From an uncultured Erwinia sp. (GTDB taxonomy: Bacteria > Pseudomonadota > Gammaproteobacteria > Enterobacterales > Enterobacteriaceae): a stretch of DNA of 64,000 nucleotides. The DNA is taken from contig CALYQW010000006.1 of the NCBI GenBank assembly GCA_945290265.1, positions 100,524 to 164,523 of the forward strand, given 5' to 3'. Numbering within the stretch: the first letter of the stretch is position 1; every line of letters begins with the position of its first letter. Made by a program: the position numbers and the translations under genes. Positions 26,246 to 36,701 of the stretch are shown here, in pieces. Under the pieces are notes generated by a model. It was not told where the DNA came from. It did no database searches and saw only the letters and a list, made by a program, of their open reading frames with translations.

Positions 26246-27862
26246 TTACTTTCCGGCAACCGACGCCTGATGCTTACTGTGTTCGTCGTTCGCAGCATTC
26301 AGCGGCGAGTAGTCAAGTTGCAGAATACGGCTGGTTTCCGCCAGCACGTTTTCCGTGGCGGCGACGTTACCGTTCAGCTTCTGGCCCCATGACGGGATAA
26401 TGGTTTTCAGCGTGTTCTGCCACTTATCTGTTTTCATCTGGGGGGCAAAGGCTTTACCCATCAGTTCCACCATAATGGTCGCGGCAGTTGATGCCCCCGG
26501 AGAAGCACCCAGCAGTGCAGAAATACTGCCATCAGCGGAGGTGACCACTTCGGTACCCAGCTTCAGAACGCCGCCTTTTTGCGCATCCTGTTCAATGATC
26601 TGTACGCGCTGACCGGCTTTAACCCGCCGCCAGTCCTCTTTCTTCGCGTCCGGGAAATAGGTGCGCAGCGCCTGATGACGATCGTCATCATTCAGCATCA
26701 GCTGACCAATCAGGTATTTAACCAGGTTAAAGTTACTCAGACCAACGCGCAGCATCGGTATCAGGTTACCGGGGTTGATGGAGCGGAACATATCCCACAG
26801 CGAACCCTGCTTCAGAAAGCGGGTAGAGAACGAGGCAAAAGGCCCGAACAGCAGCACCTGTTTGCCGTCCAGAGTACGGGTATCCAGATGCGGCACCGAC
26901 ATCGGGGGCGCACCCACGGAGGCCTTACCGTACACTTTGGCCTGATGACGTTTCACCACTTCCGGGTTATCGGTGACAATAAATTCGCCGCCCACCGGGA
27001 AACCGGCAAAGCGTTTTCCTTCCGGGATGCCCGTCTTTTGCAGCAGGGTCAGCGCTGCGCCGCCGGCACCGATAAACACGTGGCCGGTGTTGACCACTTT
27101 TAGCCGCCCAGGCTGGGTTAAATCAGCGATGGTGACCCGCCAGCGACCGTCTGCCATGCGCTGAAGATCACGCACTTCATGGCGGGTATGCAATCTGAAA
27201 TTAGGATTTTTCTTCAGCGACGACACCAGCTGGCGCGTAATTTCACCGAAGTTCACGTCGGTGCCACTGCGAATATAGGTAGCGGCAACCTGCTGATCGC
27301 GGTCACGGCCTTCGATAATCGACGGTGCCCACTGTTTAATCTGCTCAGGATCGTCGGAAAATTCCATACCACGGAACAGGCTGTGCTTTTGCAATGCTTC
27401 ATGGCGTTTTTTCAGGAATCTGACGTTCTCTTTGCCCCAGACAAAGCTCATATGCGGAATGCTGCTGATAAAGCGGCGGGGGGTATGCATAATGCCGCGT
27501 TTAACCTGGTGAGCCCAGAACTGGCGTGAAATCTGGAATGATTCGTTGATGTTGACCGCTTTGGTCACGTTGATCGAGCCGTCCGCCTGCTCCGGCGTAT
27601 AGTTCAGCTCCAGCAGCGCCGAGTGTCCGGTACCGGCATTGTTCCAGCCGTTGGAACTCTCTTCGGCAATCCCGTCGAGACGCTCGACCATGGCGATGCG
27701 CCATTCCGGCTCCAGCTCCTGTAGAAACGTCCCCAGGGTGGCGCTCATAATACCGCCACCAATCAGTAACACATCAACGGTTGTTTCTTCTTCCATTGTG
27801 GTTTTCTTTTCCAGGCCCAGAGTTTTCAGGCAAACCGTCAGAAGTCCTGCCATATTTCGCAT
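26246..27862 (-). CDS. mqo: Malate:quinone oxidoreductase
   Basis: Mqo is a membrane-associated FAD enzyme that oxidises malate to oxaloacetate and reduces quinone. The 538-aa product has the FAD loop [39 protein letters not shown], [17 protein letters not shown] [22 protein letters not shown] and the C-terminal [11 protein letters not shown]. The start at 27862 follows GGAGATTTTCCCTC; more upstream Met codons lack such a site. The N-terminal 30 residues differ from E. coli, which has a signal-like start. It has its own promoter and is not at this locus in E. coli. Confidence 0.95.
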   Translation of the reverse strand: MRNMAGLLTVCLKTLGLEKKTTMEEETTVDVLLIGGGIMSATLGTFLQELEPEWRIAMVERLDGIAEESSNGWNNAGTGHSALLELNYTPEQADGSINVTKAVNINESFQISRQFWAHQVKRGIMHTPRRFISSIPHMSFVWGKENVRFLKKRHEALQKHSLFRGMEFSDDPEQIKQWAPSIIEGRDRDQQVAATYIRSGTDVNFGEITRQLVSSLKKNPNFRLHTRHEVRDLQRMADGRWRVTIADLTQPGRLKVVNTGHVFIGAGGAALTLLQKTGIPEGKRFAGFPVGGEFIVTDNPEVVKRHQAKVYGKASVGAPPMSVPHLDTRTLDGKQVLLFGPFASFSTRFLKQGSLWDMFRSINPGNLIPMLRVGLSNFNLVKYLIGQLMLNDDDRHQALRTYFPDAKKEDWRRVKAGQRVQIIEQDAQKGGVLKLGTEVVTSADGSISALLGASPGASTAATIMVELMGKAFAPQMKTDKWQNTLKTIIPSWGQKLNGNVAATENVLAETSRILQLDYSPLNAANDEHSKHQASVAGK

Positions 27863-28205
27863 GAGGGAAAATCTCCATATGTTGAATAAATTCAACATGA
27901 TAAGCATTTGGAATGGGGCAGTTGTACTGGAGTCAGCCAGACAGCTGAGCCATTTCAGGGCTGCTCCCGGATTAACCCAACATCAGTGGTGCTGCTTTAA
28001 TCACCGTAATCAGGAGCGTTATAAATATACCATTGTTACGAGCTAATTAAAAAATTGTTTAAAGATTAAAAATAACGATCAGGGCGAATGGCTGATAAGC
28101 GCTCCTTATACTGTCGCAGCTGGAAAGAGATTATGGTTGAGAAATAAGCGGGTTAACATCATGAAGGGGGAGGAGCAATGCCCCGCCGTCAGCAGGGCAG
28201 AAGGG
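27863..28205. other. Region between mqo and tpiA, no gene seen
   Basis: This 343-base region holds the mqo promoter and the 3' flank of tpiA. The centre (28020-28080) is AT-rich. A GC-rich inverted stretch near 28165-28200 may end tpiA transcription but has no T run. Nothing else is recognised. Confidence 0.5.
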
Positions 28206-28973
28206 TCAGGCTTTTTTTGCTGCGGCAGCCGCTTTGACAATCACTGCAAACGCATTTGCTTTCAGTGACGCACCTCCGACCAGCGCGCCATCAATATCCG
28301 GCTGAGCAAACAGTTCGGCGGCGTTTTTATCGTTAACTGAACCGCCGTACTGAATGATCACCTGCTCCGCCACGGCGGCATCCTGCTGCGCAATATGCTG
28401 ACGGATGAACTTGTGTACCGCCTGTGCCTGCGCAGGGGTCGCTGATTTGCCGGTGCCAATTGCCCAGACCGGTTCGTAAGCAATCACCACGCCGTTAAAG
28501 GCAGCAGCACCCTGCTCTTTCAGTACTGCGTCGATCTGTCGAGCGCAAACTTCTTCGGTCTTTCCGGCCTCGTTTTCAGCTTCTGTTTCACCGATGCACA
28601 GTACCGGCGTCAGACCGGCAGCTTTCAGCACGGCAAATTTTTTGGCGATAAACGCGTCAGTTTCGCCGTGCAGGGTGCGGCGCTCAGAGTGACCAATAAT
28701 AATGTGGGTCGCACCGATATCTTTCAGCATCTCAGCCGAAGTTTCACCGGTGAATGCACCGGACAGGTTTACGTCAACGTTTTGCGCACCCAGAGCAATA
28801 TGGCTGCCAGCCAGCGCATGTTTCGCCTGATCGAGGTACGGCGCCGGGGGGGCGATAGCCACGCCACAGCCGTCAACGCCGTTCAGCTCGCTACGCAGGC
28901 CAGCAATCAGTTCGTTAACCATGTGCTTATTGCCGTTTAATTTCCAGTTACCCATAACTAATGGATGTCGCAT
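28206..28973 (-). CDS. tpiA: Triosephosphate isomerase
   Basis: TpiA interconverts dihydroxyacetone phosphate and glyceraldehyde 3-phosphate. The 255-aa product equals E. coli in length. It has the substrate Lys in MGNWKLNG, His95 in IIGHSERR, the catalytic Glu in [20 protein letters not shown] and phosphate loops GGSVN and VGGASLK. The start at 28973 ([10 protein letters not shown]) follows GGAGGATAAA, so a longer open frame with an ATG 14 codons upstream is rejected. It is followed in the usual order by yiiQ, yiiR and fpr. Confidence 0.98.
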   Translation of the reverse strand: MRHPLVMGNWKLNGNKHMVNELIAGLRSELNGVDGCGVAIAPPAPYLDQAKHALAGSHIALGAQNVDVNLSGAFTGETSAEMLKDIGATHIIIGHSERRTLHGETDAFIAKKFAVLKAAGLTPVLCIGETEAENEAGKTEEVCARQIDAVLKEQGAAAFNGVVIAYEPVWAIGTGKSATPAQAQAVHKFIRQHIAQQDAAVAEQVIIQYGGSVNDKNAAELFAQPDIDGALVGGASLKANAFAVIVKAAAAAKKA

Positions 28974-29083
28974 TTTATCCTCCACACGAGTTGTAAAGCT
29001 GCCGACTGGCAGCATTGTCTGCCGACAGTATAAAGATCAAACCAGGCAATGGCTTTGCTTTTTATCATCCTTTAACCGCCCGC

Positions 29084-29671
29084 TCAGGGGGATGGCAGCA
29101 CCAGCTTGATGGGCTCAACGGCGAACGTCAGTCCTTTTTCGCCATTATTTGCTACCACATATCGCACAGCGCCTTCTGCTTGCGGGGTGTAGCGCGATCC
29201 TTTACCCTGCGCCAGCAGTGAAGTGACATGCTGCATGCTTTGCTCAGTACTTAACACCGGATCGAAAAAGCGTACCAGTGCTGCCATATACGCCAGCGCT
29301 TTATCATGGGCGGCTTTTTCTTCCGGGCCGGGAATGGGTAACCAGGTAATCTGTAACGTTTTGATTTTACCTGAGCCGCGTTCCAGTGCGGTTGAGGCGT
29401 AAAGATTTTCATTGATCTTGCTGGCGGCGCGCGTCAAATTACTTTGGTCGTTATCCCCGGCAATGGCACGGAATTCATATAAAGGCAGATCAGGGTTAGC
29501 CGCGTTATATTTTTCACGGAACTGGCTGATGGTCATATCGAATGTGGGTGCCCCGGTTTGCAGATAAGGTGCGGGCGGCGCGGCCTCATCGTTACGGGGA
29601 GCCTGCACAGCCAGTAGTGGTAAGGGTATCAGTGCGCCCAGCAGCAGCCCTGCCGAGATTTTTTTAATCAT
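29084..29671 (-). CDS. yiiQ: YiiQ, DUF1454 periplasmic protein
   Basis: This 195-aa protein has a signal peptide (ISAGLLLGALIPLPLLAVQA), then the YiiQ/DUF1454 body with APTFDMTISQFREKYN, NLTRAASKINENLYASTALE and YVVANNGEKGLTFAVEPIKL. Its function is unknown; a periplasmic place is inferred from the signal. It lies upstream of tpiA on the same strand with 110 bases between, and divergent from yiiR, as in E. coli. Confidence 0.92.
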   Translation of the reverse strand: MIKKISAGLLLGALIPLPLLAVQAPRNDEAAPPAPYLQTGAPTFDMTISQFREKYNAANPDLPLYEFRAIAGDNDQSNLTRAASKINENLYASTALERGSGKIKTLQITWLPIPGPEEKAAHDKALAYMAALVRFFDPVLSTEQSMQHVTSLLAQGKGSRYTPQAEGAVRYVVANNGEKGLTFAVEPIKLVLPSP

Positions 29672-29763
29672 TTTTTTCGGCCTTAATTCAGTAAACTCAG
29701 TTAAGGATTAGAACGGACAATGACCGGGGAAGTCAAAGGGCACCCGGACTTCAGGATAAAATA

Positions 29764-30204
29764 ATGACCTTACAGCAGTGGTGTTTCTCTTTTCGTGGTC
29801 GTCTGAGACGACGCGACTTCTGGATATGGCAAAGCATCTGGCTGATGTTGCTGGTGCTGCTTTTTTCTCTGGCAGGGAACGGTTTGCTGAATAACCGCAC
29901 TGCGGCTTTCTGCATTGTGGCGCTGCTGTGGCCCAGCAGCGCGGTGCTGGTTAAGCGTTTACACGATCGTAATAAGGGTGGGCAGTGGGCGCTGCTGCTG
30001 ATTGTCGCCTGGCTGCTGATGGCTGGTAACTGGTCAATGCTGCCCGCTGATGCACAGTGGGCCGTGGGGCGGTTTATACCGGTGCTGATTATGGTGGCGA
30101 TGCTGACCGAACTGGGTGCCATGCGTGGCACCCCTGGTGAAAACCGCTTCGGTAAAATGACTCAGTCAGTGATCTATCTGCCGCGTCAGCCGGATCACCA
30201 GTAA
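29764..30204 (+). CDS. yiiR: YiiR, DUF805-type inner-membrane protein
   Basis: This 146-aa membrane protein has four predicted helices. Family blocks are FSFRGRLRRRDFWIWQ at the N-terminus and VKRLHDRNKGGQWALLLIVAW in the middle. Its function is unknown. It matches E. coli YiiR in length and place, divergent from yiiQ. Its 3' end overlaps the convergent fpr gene by ten bases. Confidence 0.92.
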   Translation: MTLQQWCFSFRGRLRRRDFWIWQSIWLMLLVLLFSLAGNGLLNNRTAAFCIVALLWPSSAVLVKRLHDRNKGGQWALLLIVAWLLMAGNWSMLPADAQWAVGRFIPVLIMVAMLTELGAMRGTPGENRFGKMTQSVIYLPRQPDHQ

Positions 30205-30941
30205 TGCTCGCTGGTAATATGTCCCGGCTTACGCTTCAGATGTTTGCGCATGCCGCGGCTGGCGATCAGTAACTGCTGGGTATCCCTGACCATTTGCGGG
30301 TTGCCGCACAGCATCACATGGCTGTGCAGCGCGTCGATAGTGACGCCGCTGGCGGCTTCCAGCGCACCGCTTTCGATTAGCGCCGGTATGCGCCCGCTAA
30401 ATGAACCGGCAGCCTGTTCGCGGCTGACTACCGTATGAATTTTTAACTTGCCCTGCCAGCGCTGCGCCAGCTGCTGCATCTGCGGCAGATAACTCAGGTC
30501 ACGGGCGTAGCGGGCGCCATGCACCAGCACAATCTGCTGAAAGCGTTCCAGCCCTGTGCCGGCTTCCAGCATCGACAGATATGGCCCGATAGCCGTACCG
30601 GTTGCCAGCATCCACAGGGTATCGCAGGGTGGTACTTCCTCCAGTACAAAGAATCCCTGTGCCTCTTCAGTTATCTGTAACTCATCACCGGGCTGCAGCG
30701 CATGCAGGCGCGGACTGAGCTTGCCATCCGGCACCGTCACCAGATAGAACTCCAGATGGGGATTATCCGGCGCATTAACAAAAGAGTAGGCGCGCACCAC
30801 GCGTTCGTCGTCAATATCCAGCGCCAGTTTGGTGTACTGGCCGGCAGTAAACCGGGCGACCGGGGCGCTTACCGTCAGACTGAACAGATTGTCAGTCCAC
30901 GACTGATTTTTTTCTACGCGGGCAGTGATCCAGACGGCCAT
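30195..30941 (-). CDS. fpr: Ferredoxin/flavodoxin-NADP+ reductase
   Basis: Fpr moves electrons between NADPH and flavodoxin or ferredoxin, and helps in oxidative stress. The 248-aa product has the FAD motif RAYSFVNAP, the pyrophosphate-binding LATGTAIGPYLSML, VHGARYARDLSY, MLCGNPQMV and the aromatic C-terminal YW residues. The start at 30941 (MAVWITARVEKNQSW) follows AAGGAACGTGCT; a longer upstream frame is not supported. It is part of the SoxRS regulon in E. coli, but I did not identify a soxbox. Confidence 0.96.
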   Translation of the reverse strand: MAVWITARVEKNQSWTDNLFSLTVSAPVARFTAGQYTKLALDIDDERVVRAYSFVNAPDNPHLEFYLVTVPDGKLSPRLHALQPGDELQITEEAQGFFVLEEVPPCDTLWMLATGTAIGPYLSMLEAGTGLERFQQIVLVHGARYARDLSYLPQMQQLAQRWQGKLKIHTVVSREQAAGSFSGRIPALIESGALEAASGVTIDALHSHVMLCGNPQMVRDTQQLLIASRGMRKHLKRKPGHITSEHYW

Positions 30942-31241
30942 AGCACGTTCCTTAAATTCCGTTGCGACAGTATTGATTCTATTTTCGCCAGCCCGCGCAG
31001 ACTTTGCCAGTCCGCAGCCGGGTTTACCGCTCATATCGACAAACTCAGCGCACAAATGATCATAACGTAAATCTTTTCTTACAGCCCTGCGGTAAATAAC
31101 TGACAGTTGTCACACTGCGAATTGTGCCGGTGCGCTCGCATTGTCAGGCAGTTCTGTTATTTTCTTCTGCATCTGGCGCTTCTGTCTGGCAGATTTGCTG
31201 CAATGAGTTCAATTTACCGCGATATGTACTGTAATTAAGTG
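30942..31241. other. Divergent fpr/emrD promoter region, no gene seen
   Basis: This 300-base spacer separates fpr from divergent emrD. It is AT-rich near 31060-31090 and 31190-31240. A start codon far upstream of fpr lies in it but without family similarity. No specific operator is recognised. Confidence 0.45.
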
Positions 31242-32426
31242 ATGAAAAAGATTAAAAATGGACACCTGCTGGTCATGCTGATCGCGTTACTGGCTGTAGG
31301 GCAAATGGCGCAGACCATCTATGTCCCGGCGATGGTGAAAATCGCCGATGCGTTTGTGGTCAGTGGAGGAGCCGTCCAGCGTGCGATGGCAGCGTATCTG
31401 ATCACCTACGGTGTATCACAGCTGCTTTACGGGCCACTGTCTGACAATATCGGACGGCGGCCGGTGATGCTGGCGGGTATGGCCATCTTTATCGTCGGCA
31501 GCCTGATTGCCCTGCTGGCACACAGCCTGGATGGCCTGGTGCTGGGCACCGCGGTTCAGGGGCTGGGCACCGGAGTGGCGGGCGTTATGGCGCGCACCAT
31601 GCCGCGCGATCTGTATACCGGCAGCGCGCTGCGCCATGCCAACAGCCTGTTAAATATGGGGGTGTTAATCAGCCCACTGCTGGCACCAATCCTTGGTGCG
31701 GCACTGACCCGGCTGTTTGGCTGGCAGGCCTGTTTTGCCTTTCTGCTTACCCTGTGCCTGTTAGTCGCATTCACCATCCTGCGCTGGATGCCGGAGACCC
31801 GTCCTGCCGATCAGCAGCCCCGGCCGCTGTTTTCCCGTTACCGCCCGTTGCTCAGCGACGCTGGCTTTGTGCGCTATCTGGTGATCTTAGTCGGTGCGTT
31901 GGCAGGCGTCGCGGTATTTGAGGCCAGCTGCGGCGTGCTGCTGGGTGGTGTGCTGGGCCTGAGCGGGCTGAGCGTCAGCCTGTTATTTATCCTGCCAATA
32001 CCGGCGGCCTTTTTTGGCTCCTGGTTTGTCGGACGCAGTCAAAAGCCGTTTACCAGCCTGATGTGGTATGGCGTGAACAGCTGCCTGCTGGCCGGCCTGC
32101 TGATGTGGCTGCCGGGCTGGTTTGGCATCATGACCGTCTGGACGCTGCTGGCACCGGCAGCGCTGTTTTTCTTTGGCGCCGGTATGCTGTTTCCGCTGGC
32201 GACCACCGGCGCAATGGAACCGTGGCCGCGCATGGCCGGTACCGCCGGGGCGCTGGTAGGCGGGTTACAGAATCTTGGTTCCGGGCTGACCGCCTGGCTG
32301 TCAGCGCTGTTACCACAAACCGGCCAGTTCAGCATCGGATTACTGATGTTTGTTACGGCGCTGCTGATCCTGGCGTGCTGGCTGCCGCTGTCGAAGCAGT
32401 TGCACGCTGGTGAGGTTACAGAATAA
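31242..32426 (+). CDS. emrD: Multidrug efflux transporter EmrD (MFS)
   Basis: EmrD is a 12-helix major-facilitator proton antiporter that exports uncouplers and detergents. The 394-aa product has the same length as E. coli and the same blocks: VGQMAQTIYVPAM, the MFS loop GPLSDNIGRRPVML, GTGVAGVMARTMPRDLY, LLNMGVLISPLLAP and ALFFFGAGMLFPLATTGAMEPW. The ATG at 31242 is preferred to the GTG three bases before. Its end overlaps the convergent glpX by 11 bases. Confidence 0.95.
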   Translation: MKKIKNGHLLVMLIALLAVGQMAQTIYVPAMVKIADAFVVSGGAVQRAMAAYLITYGVSQLLYGPLSDNIGRRPVMLAGMAIFIVGSLIALLAHSLDGLVLGTAVQGLGTGVAGVMARTMPRDLYTGSALRHANSLLNMGVLISPLLAPILGAALTRLFGWQACFAFLLTLCLLVAFTILRWMPETRPADQQPRPLFSRYRPLLSDAGFVRYLVILVGALAGVAVFEASCGVLLGGVLGLSGLSVSLLFILPIPAAFFGSWFVGRSQKPFTSLMWYGVNSCLLAGLLMWLPGWFGIMTVWTLLAPAALFFFGAGMLFPLATTGAMEPWPRMAGTAGALVGGLQNLGSGLTAWLSALLPQTGQFSIGLLMFVTALLILACWLPLSKQLHAGEVTE

Positions 32427-33426
32427 AAGGGTGCAGCGCCGGATCTTTCAGATACAGCGTGTGAATCGACTGAATACGCCGGATGGTGCGGGATTTCCCG
32501 CGGATCAGCAGGGTTTCAGTGGTGGCCAGATTGCCCTGGCGACTGATGCCCTTCAGCAGGCTGCCGCCGGTGATGCCGGTGGCGGAAAAAATGACGTTAT
32601 CATTGCGCGCCATTTGCGTCAGCGTCAGCACCTGCCCGGCATCAATGCCCATTTCCTGACAGCGTTGCAGCTCCTGCTCACCCAGACGCCGGTTCTCTGG
32701 CGTATCGCCCTTCACCTGATGACGGGCCAGCAGACGACCCTGCATATCGCCACCCAGCGCGCGGATCACTGCGGCAGAAATCACCCCTTCCGGCGCACCG
32801 CCGATACCGATCATCACGTCAATTTCACTGTCCGGCATACAGGTCAGTACCGAGGCGGCGACATCGCCATCCGGGAAGGTGAAGACCCGCACCCCCAGCT
32901 GATGCAGACGGACAATCACCGCATCGTGACGTGGCTTGGCCAGCAGGGTGACGGTCAGCTCGCTCAGCGGTTTGTGATGCGCGGTGGCAATGCGCTGCAG
33001 ATTTTCTTCCAGCGGCAGATCCAGGTCGATAACGCCTCTGGCTGCCGGTCCCACCACCAGCTTTTCCATATACATATCCGGGGCATGCAGGAAGGTGCCT
33101 TTATCACCGGCCGCCAGCACCGCCAGCGCATCGGCCTGCCCCAGCGCGGTCATGCGCGTCCCTTCAATGGGATCAACGGCAATATCTACGCCGTCTCCGC
33201 TGCCGCGCCCTACCTGCTCGCCAATATACAGCATCGGGGCTTCATCAATTTCCCCTTCACCGATGACGATACGGCCATCAATCTCCAGCTGATTCAGCAT
33301 AATGCGCATCGCGTTGACGGCGGCGCCATCGGCGGCATTTTTATCACCGCGTCCCAGCCATTTATAGCCAGCCAGCGCAGCGGCTTCGGTTACGCGGGAA
33401 AATTCAATCGCCAGTTCTCGTTTCAT
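32416..33426 (-). CDS. glpX: Fructose-1,6-bisphosphatase class II
   Basis: GlpX hydrolyses fructose 1,6-bisphosphate in gluconeogenesis. The 336-aa product equals E. coli. It has the metal/phosphatase motifs GEGEIDEAPML and DIAVDPIEGTRMTA, the Lys/Tyr substrate region DMYMEKLV, and GIGGAPEGVISAAV. It is the third gene of the glpFKX set, 84 bases after glpK. No terminator with a T run was found beyond it because emrD overlaps. Confidence 0.97.
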   Translation of the reverse strand: MKRELAIEFSRVTEAAALAGYKWLGRGDKNAADGAAVNAMRIMLNQLEIDGRIVIGEGEIDEAPMLYIGEQVGRGSGDGVDIAVDPIEGTRMTALGQADALAVLAAGDKGTFLHAPDMYMEKLVVGPAARGVIDLDLPLEENLQRIATAHHKPLSELTVTLLAKPRHDAVIVRLHQLGVRVFTFPDGDVAASVLTCMPDSEIDVMIGIGGAPEGVISAAVIRALGGDMQGRLLARHQVKGDTPENRRLGEQELQRCQEMGIDAGQVLTLTQMARNDNVIFSATGITGGSLLKGISRQGNLATTETLLIRGKSRTIRRIQSIHTLYLKDPALHPFIL

Positions 33427-33510
33427 CAGGTGCCTCGCAGGGGAAAATGAGGCGAAAAGTGTATCACAGCGCCGCGCCCGTGGTGATGTTCCACGGGCGG
33501 GAGGAGGGGT

Positions 33511-35022
33511 TTATGCGTCGTGATCTTCCCATGACTGAGCGCGGGCAACTGCTTTCTGCCAGCCGGCGTACAGCATATTGCGCTGTGTGGTTTCGATCCC
33601 CGGACGGAATTCACGCTCGACCACCGATCTGGCGCATACTTCTTCAAGATCCTGCCAGAAGCCAACGGCGATCCCGGCCAGATAGGCGGCTCCCAGCGCG
33701 GTGACTTCACGTACTTCCGGGCGCTCCACCCGGGTGCCGAGAATATCGGACTGGAACTGCATCAGAAAATTATTGGCTACCGCACCGCCATCCACCCGCA
33801 GTGACTGTAAGCGGGTATCGGCATCGTTCTGCATCGCTTCCAGCACGTCGCGGGTCTGGTAGGCGATGGATTCCAGGGTGGCACGGATAATATGGTTAGC
33901 GTTGGCACCGCGCGTCAGGCCAAAAATTGCACCACGCGCATAGGGATCCCAATAAGGCGCACCCAGCCCGGTAAAGGCAGGCACCATATACACGCCGTTT
34001 GAATCTTTTACCTTGGTAGCAAAATACTCTGAATCAGCCGCATCACCGATTAACTTCATTTCATCGCGCAGCCACTGAATAGATGCGCCGCCGATAAATA
34101 CAGCCCCTTCCAATGCGTAGTTCACTTCACCACGCGGGCCACAGGCGATGGTTGTCAGCAAACCGTGGCGTGACTTCACCGCCTCGGTACCGGTATTCAT
34201 CAGCATAAAGCAGCCGGTGCCGTAAGTATTTTTCGCCATGCCGGGCTGAACACAGAGCTGGCCGTACAGCGCCGCCTGCTGGTCGCCGGCAATCCCCGCA
34301 ATCGGAATGCGGGTGCCGCCTTTGCCACCAATATTGGTTTGTCCGTAGATTTCCGAGGAAGACTTCACATCCGGCAGCATCTCGCGTGGGATATCCAGCA
34401 GATCCAGCATGCGCTGATCCCAGTCCAGCTTGTGAATATCGAACAGCATGGTGCGGGATGCGTTGGTGTAATCGGTAATATGCACCCGTCCCTGAGTCAT
34501 TTTCCACACCAGCCAGCAGTCTACGGTGCCGAACAGCAGCTCGCCACGGCGCGCACGCTCCCGTGAACCCTCAACGTGGTCGAGGATCCACTTCACTTTG
34601 GTGCCGGAGAAGTAAGGGTTAATCACCAGACCGGTGGTCTGCTGGATGTATTCCGCCATCCCCTGTTTTTTCAGCTTTTCACAGTAGTCTGCGGTACGGG
34701 GATCCTGCCAGACAATGGCGTTATAGATGTGTTTACCGGTGGTTTTATCCCAGACGATAGTGGTTTCACGCTGATTGGTAATGCCGATGGCGGCAATTTC
34801 ATCAGAGTTAATATCTGCATGTGCCAGCACTTCCACCAGAGTGGAGCTTTGTGATGCCCAGATATCCAGCGGATCGTGTTCTACCCAGCCTGCTTTCGGA
34901 TAGATTTGCTGAAATTCTCGCTGCGAAACGGCAACAATATTGGCGTCATGATCGAGGATCACCGCGCGTGAACTGGTGGTGCCCTGGTCGAGAGCAACGA
35001 TATATTTTTTGTCTGTAGTCAT
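33511..35022 (-). CDS. glpK: Glycerol kinase
   Basis: GlpK phosphorylates glycerol with ATP and traps it in the cell. The 503-aa product has [13 protein letters not shown] at the N-terminus for phosphate binding, [25 protein letters not shown] with the catalytic Asp, [12 protein letters not shown] and [17 protein letters not shown]. In E. coli it is inhibited by fructose 1,6-bisphosphate and by EIIA-Glc; the C-terminal region for the latter is conserved. It lies 26 bases after glpF on the same strand. Confidence 0.98.
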   Translation of the reverse strand: MTTDKKYIVALDQGTTSSRAVILDHDANIVAVSQREFQQIYPKAGWVEHDPLDIWASQSSTLVEVLAHADINSDEIAAIGITNQRETTIVWDKTTGKHIYNAIVWQDPRTADYCEKLKKQGMAEYIQQTTGLVINPYFSGTKVKWILDHVEGSRERARRGELLFGTVDCWLVWKMTQGRVHITDYTNASRTMLFDIHKLDWDQRMLDLLDIPREMLPDVKSSSEIYGQTNIGGKGGTRIPIAGIAGDQQAALYGQLCVQPGMAKNTYGTGCFMLMNTGTEAVKSRHGLLTTIACGPRGEVNYALEGAVFIGGASIQWLRDEMKLIGDAADSEYFATKVKDSNGVYMVPAFTGLGAPYWDPYARGAIFGLTRGANANHIIRATLESIAYQTRDVLEAMQNDADTRLQSLRVDGGAVANNFLMQFQSDILGTRVERPEVREVTALGAAYLAGIAVGFWQDLEEVCARSVVEREFRPGIETTQRNMLYAGWQKAVARAQSWEDHDA

Positions 35023-35048
35023 AATAGAGATCCTGGTGAATACAAGGG

Positions 35049-35894
35049 CTACGCTTCCGGCCGGCTGGTGGCTGAGGCCGACGCTTCCTGTGCAGCAGGG
35101 GCATTATTGCCAGGCAGATGGCGGGCAATTAACGTGCGGTAACTGAATGCACCGACTAACGCCCCGACCAATGGGCCGAAAATCGGCACAAGGAAGTAAG
35201 GAATATCACGTCCACCGCTGAAGGCGACATTACCCCAGCCCGCCAGTGAAGCAAACAGTTTAGGACCGAAATCACGCGCCGGATTGAGGGCAAAGCCGGT
35301 AAGTGGTCCCATCGATCCACCAATGACGGCGATCAGTAAGCCAATCAGCAGCGGAGCCAGTGGACCGCGCGGCAGGCCATTACCATCATCGGTCAGTGAC
35401 ATAATCAGCCCCATCATCACCGCAGTGATCACCGCCTCGACCAGAAATGCCTGACCCACGCTGATATGCGCATTCGGGTAAGTAGAGAACACGCCCGCCA
35501 GATCGAGACTTTCCACGCTGCCACGCACCATATGATGGGTTTGCTCAAAATCGAGGAACAGATTGTGGTACAGCGCATAGACCAGTGCCGCAGAACAAAA
35601 TGCCCCGGCTACCTGAGAGAGAATAAACGGGATCACCCGCCGCCCTTCAAAATTAGCGAACAGCCAGAGTGTCATGCTGACTGCCGGATTGAGGTGTGCC
35701 CCGGAGATACCAGCAGTCAGATAGACCGCCATTGAGACAGCGATCCCCCAGATGATGCTGATTTCCCACTGGCCGAAAGCCGCACCGGCCAGTTTCATTG
35801 CTGCGACGCAGCCGGCACCAAAAAAGATGATGACGGCTGTGCCAAGAAACTCAGCAATACATTGCCCTTTAAGCGTGCTGGTTGTAAGACTCAT
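35049..35894 (-). CDS. glpF: Glycerol facilitator (aquaglyceroporin)
   Basis: GlpF is an inner-membrane channel for glycerol. The 281-aa product has six full helices and two half helices that meet at the two NPA motifs, [11 protein letters not shown] (about residue 69) and [12 protein letters not shown] (about 203), where Arg forms the selectivity filter. The C-terminal tail is hydrophilic and Ala/Ser-rich. It is the first gene of the glpFKX operon, with 490 bases of non-coding sequence before it that should carry GlpR and CRP sites. Confidence 0.97.
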   Translation of the reverse strand: MSLTTSTLKGQCIAEFLGTAVIIFFGAGCVAAMKLAGAAFGQWEISIIWGIAVSMAVYLTAGISGAHLNPAVSMTLWLFANFEGRRVIPFILSQVAGAFCSAALVYALYHNLFLDFEQTHHMVRGSVESLDLAGVFSTYPNAHISVGQAFLVEAVITAVMMGLIMSLTDDGNGLPRGPLAPLLIGLLIAVIGGSMGPLTGFALNPARDFGPKLFASLAGWGNVAFSGGRDIPYFLVPIFGPLVGALVGAFSYRTLIARHLPGNNAPAAQEASASATSRPEA

Positions 35895-36387
35895 AATGGA
35901 ATTCCTGAAGGCAAGTTTATGAGCCTGACCATGAGTTTTGTTGCTCCAGGCCAGGATCTGAGTATTAGCTATCCTGTGGTTTTCTCATTCCCTGAGCCCC
36001 TCGCTGCGGGTGGGGAGTTGTGAATTTATCGTTAACGAGCAGAAACGAGAAATAGCGAACTTAAAACTTGTGTGTCGCGTCATAAAAATGCGCATTTTCG
36101 CTCATTACGCCGCCAGGTGGCGACTGTAACGTGCTGGCGCCAGGTCTTCTGTTTACCGGTGTTTTCCAAATGTTGCTGATTGGACGAGGTTTTGGCTGTT
36201 TTACGGCGAAACGGCCAGGCGCATGCTGAAAAAGGTGGCAGAGTTCATCTGGCACCGGTTCGTGACTGGACTTGCGCTGCCGCTCTACTTACAATCGGAT
36301 TATCGTTGTTATCCGCGGAATGGCGGTTCATTCCTCACCCCTGCGGCTAGCATCATCTGCGCCCTGCGATTAGGAGAGGTTAGAGAA
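35895..36387. other. Divergent control region of glpFKX and zapB
   Basis: No gene is supported here, though an open frame continues upstream of zapB. A/T-rich segments around 36020-36060 include ATTTATCGTTAACGAGCAG, which resembles a GlpR half-site but is not a clean match. AGGAGAGG at 36372-36379 is the zapB ribosome-binding site. Confidence 0.5.
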
Positions 36388-36627
36388 ATGTCATTTGAAG
36401 TATTTGAGAAGCTGGAAGCCAAAGTGCAGCAGGCGATTGATACCATCACGTTGCTGCAGATGGAAATTGAAGAACTGAAAGAGAAAAATGGCGCACTGAA
36501 CCAGCAGGTTCAGCAGGCTGCCGGCAACAGCGATGCGCTGGTGCGTGAAAACCAGCAACTAAAGGAAGAACAACTCGTCTGGCAGGAACGTCTGCGGGCT
36601 TTGCTGGGAAAAATGGAAGAGGTGTGA
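36388..36627 (+). CDS. zapB: Cell division protein ZapB
   Basis: ZapB is a small all-coiled-coil protein that joins the FtsZ ring through ZapA and links it to MatP. The 79-aa product starts [20 protein letters not shown] and has heptad repeats throughout, with [14 protein letters not shown] in the middle, and is the same length as in E. coli. A longer in-frame ORF from 36223 is rejected because AGGAGAGG lies directly before this ATG. A GC hairpin at 36643-36669 follows. Confidence 0.96.
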   Translation: MSFEVFEKLEAKVQQAIDTITLLQMEIEELKEKNGALNQQVQQAAGNSDALVRENQQLKEEQLVWQERLRALLGKMEEV

Positions 36628-36642
36628 GTTCACACCCGTAAT

Positions 36643-36669
36643 CAGGCCGGGTGCGCTGGCACCCGCCTG
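36643..36669. terminator. Hairpin between zapB and rraA
   Basis: CAGG..GGGTGC pairs with GCACCC..CCTG around GCTG, between convergent genes. No T run, so it may be a factor-dependent or 3'-protecting hairpin. Confidence 0.5.
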
Positions 36670-36701
36670 GCTATGTTGTCTGTGGTAGCAAACCGGGCAG
36701 G

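Noticed and set aside
32410-33450. Long plus-strand open frame (346 codons) opposite glpX
   Set aside because: It mirrors glpX, a clear full-length gene on the other strand; His/Gln/Arg-rich composition is typical of an antisense shadow.
36223-36387. 55-codon N-terminal extension of zapB
   Set aside because: AGGAGAGG immediately precedes the ATG at 36388, and the shorter product equals the family length.
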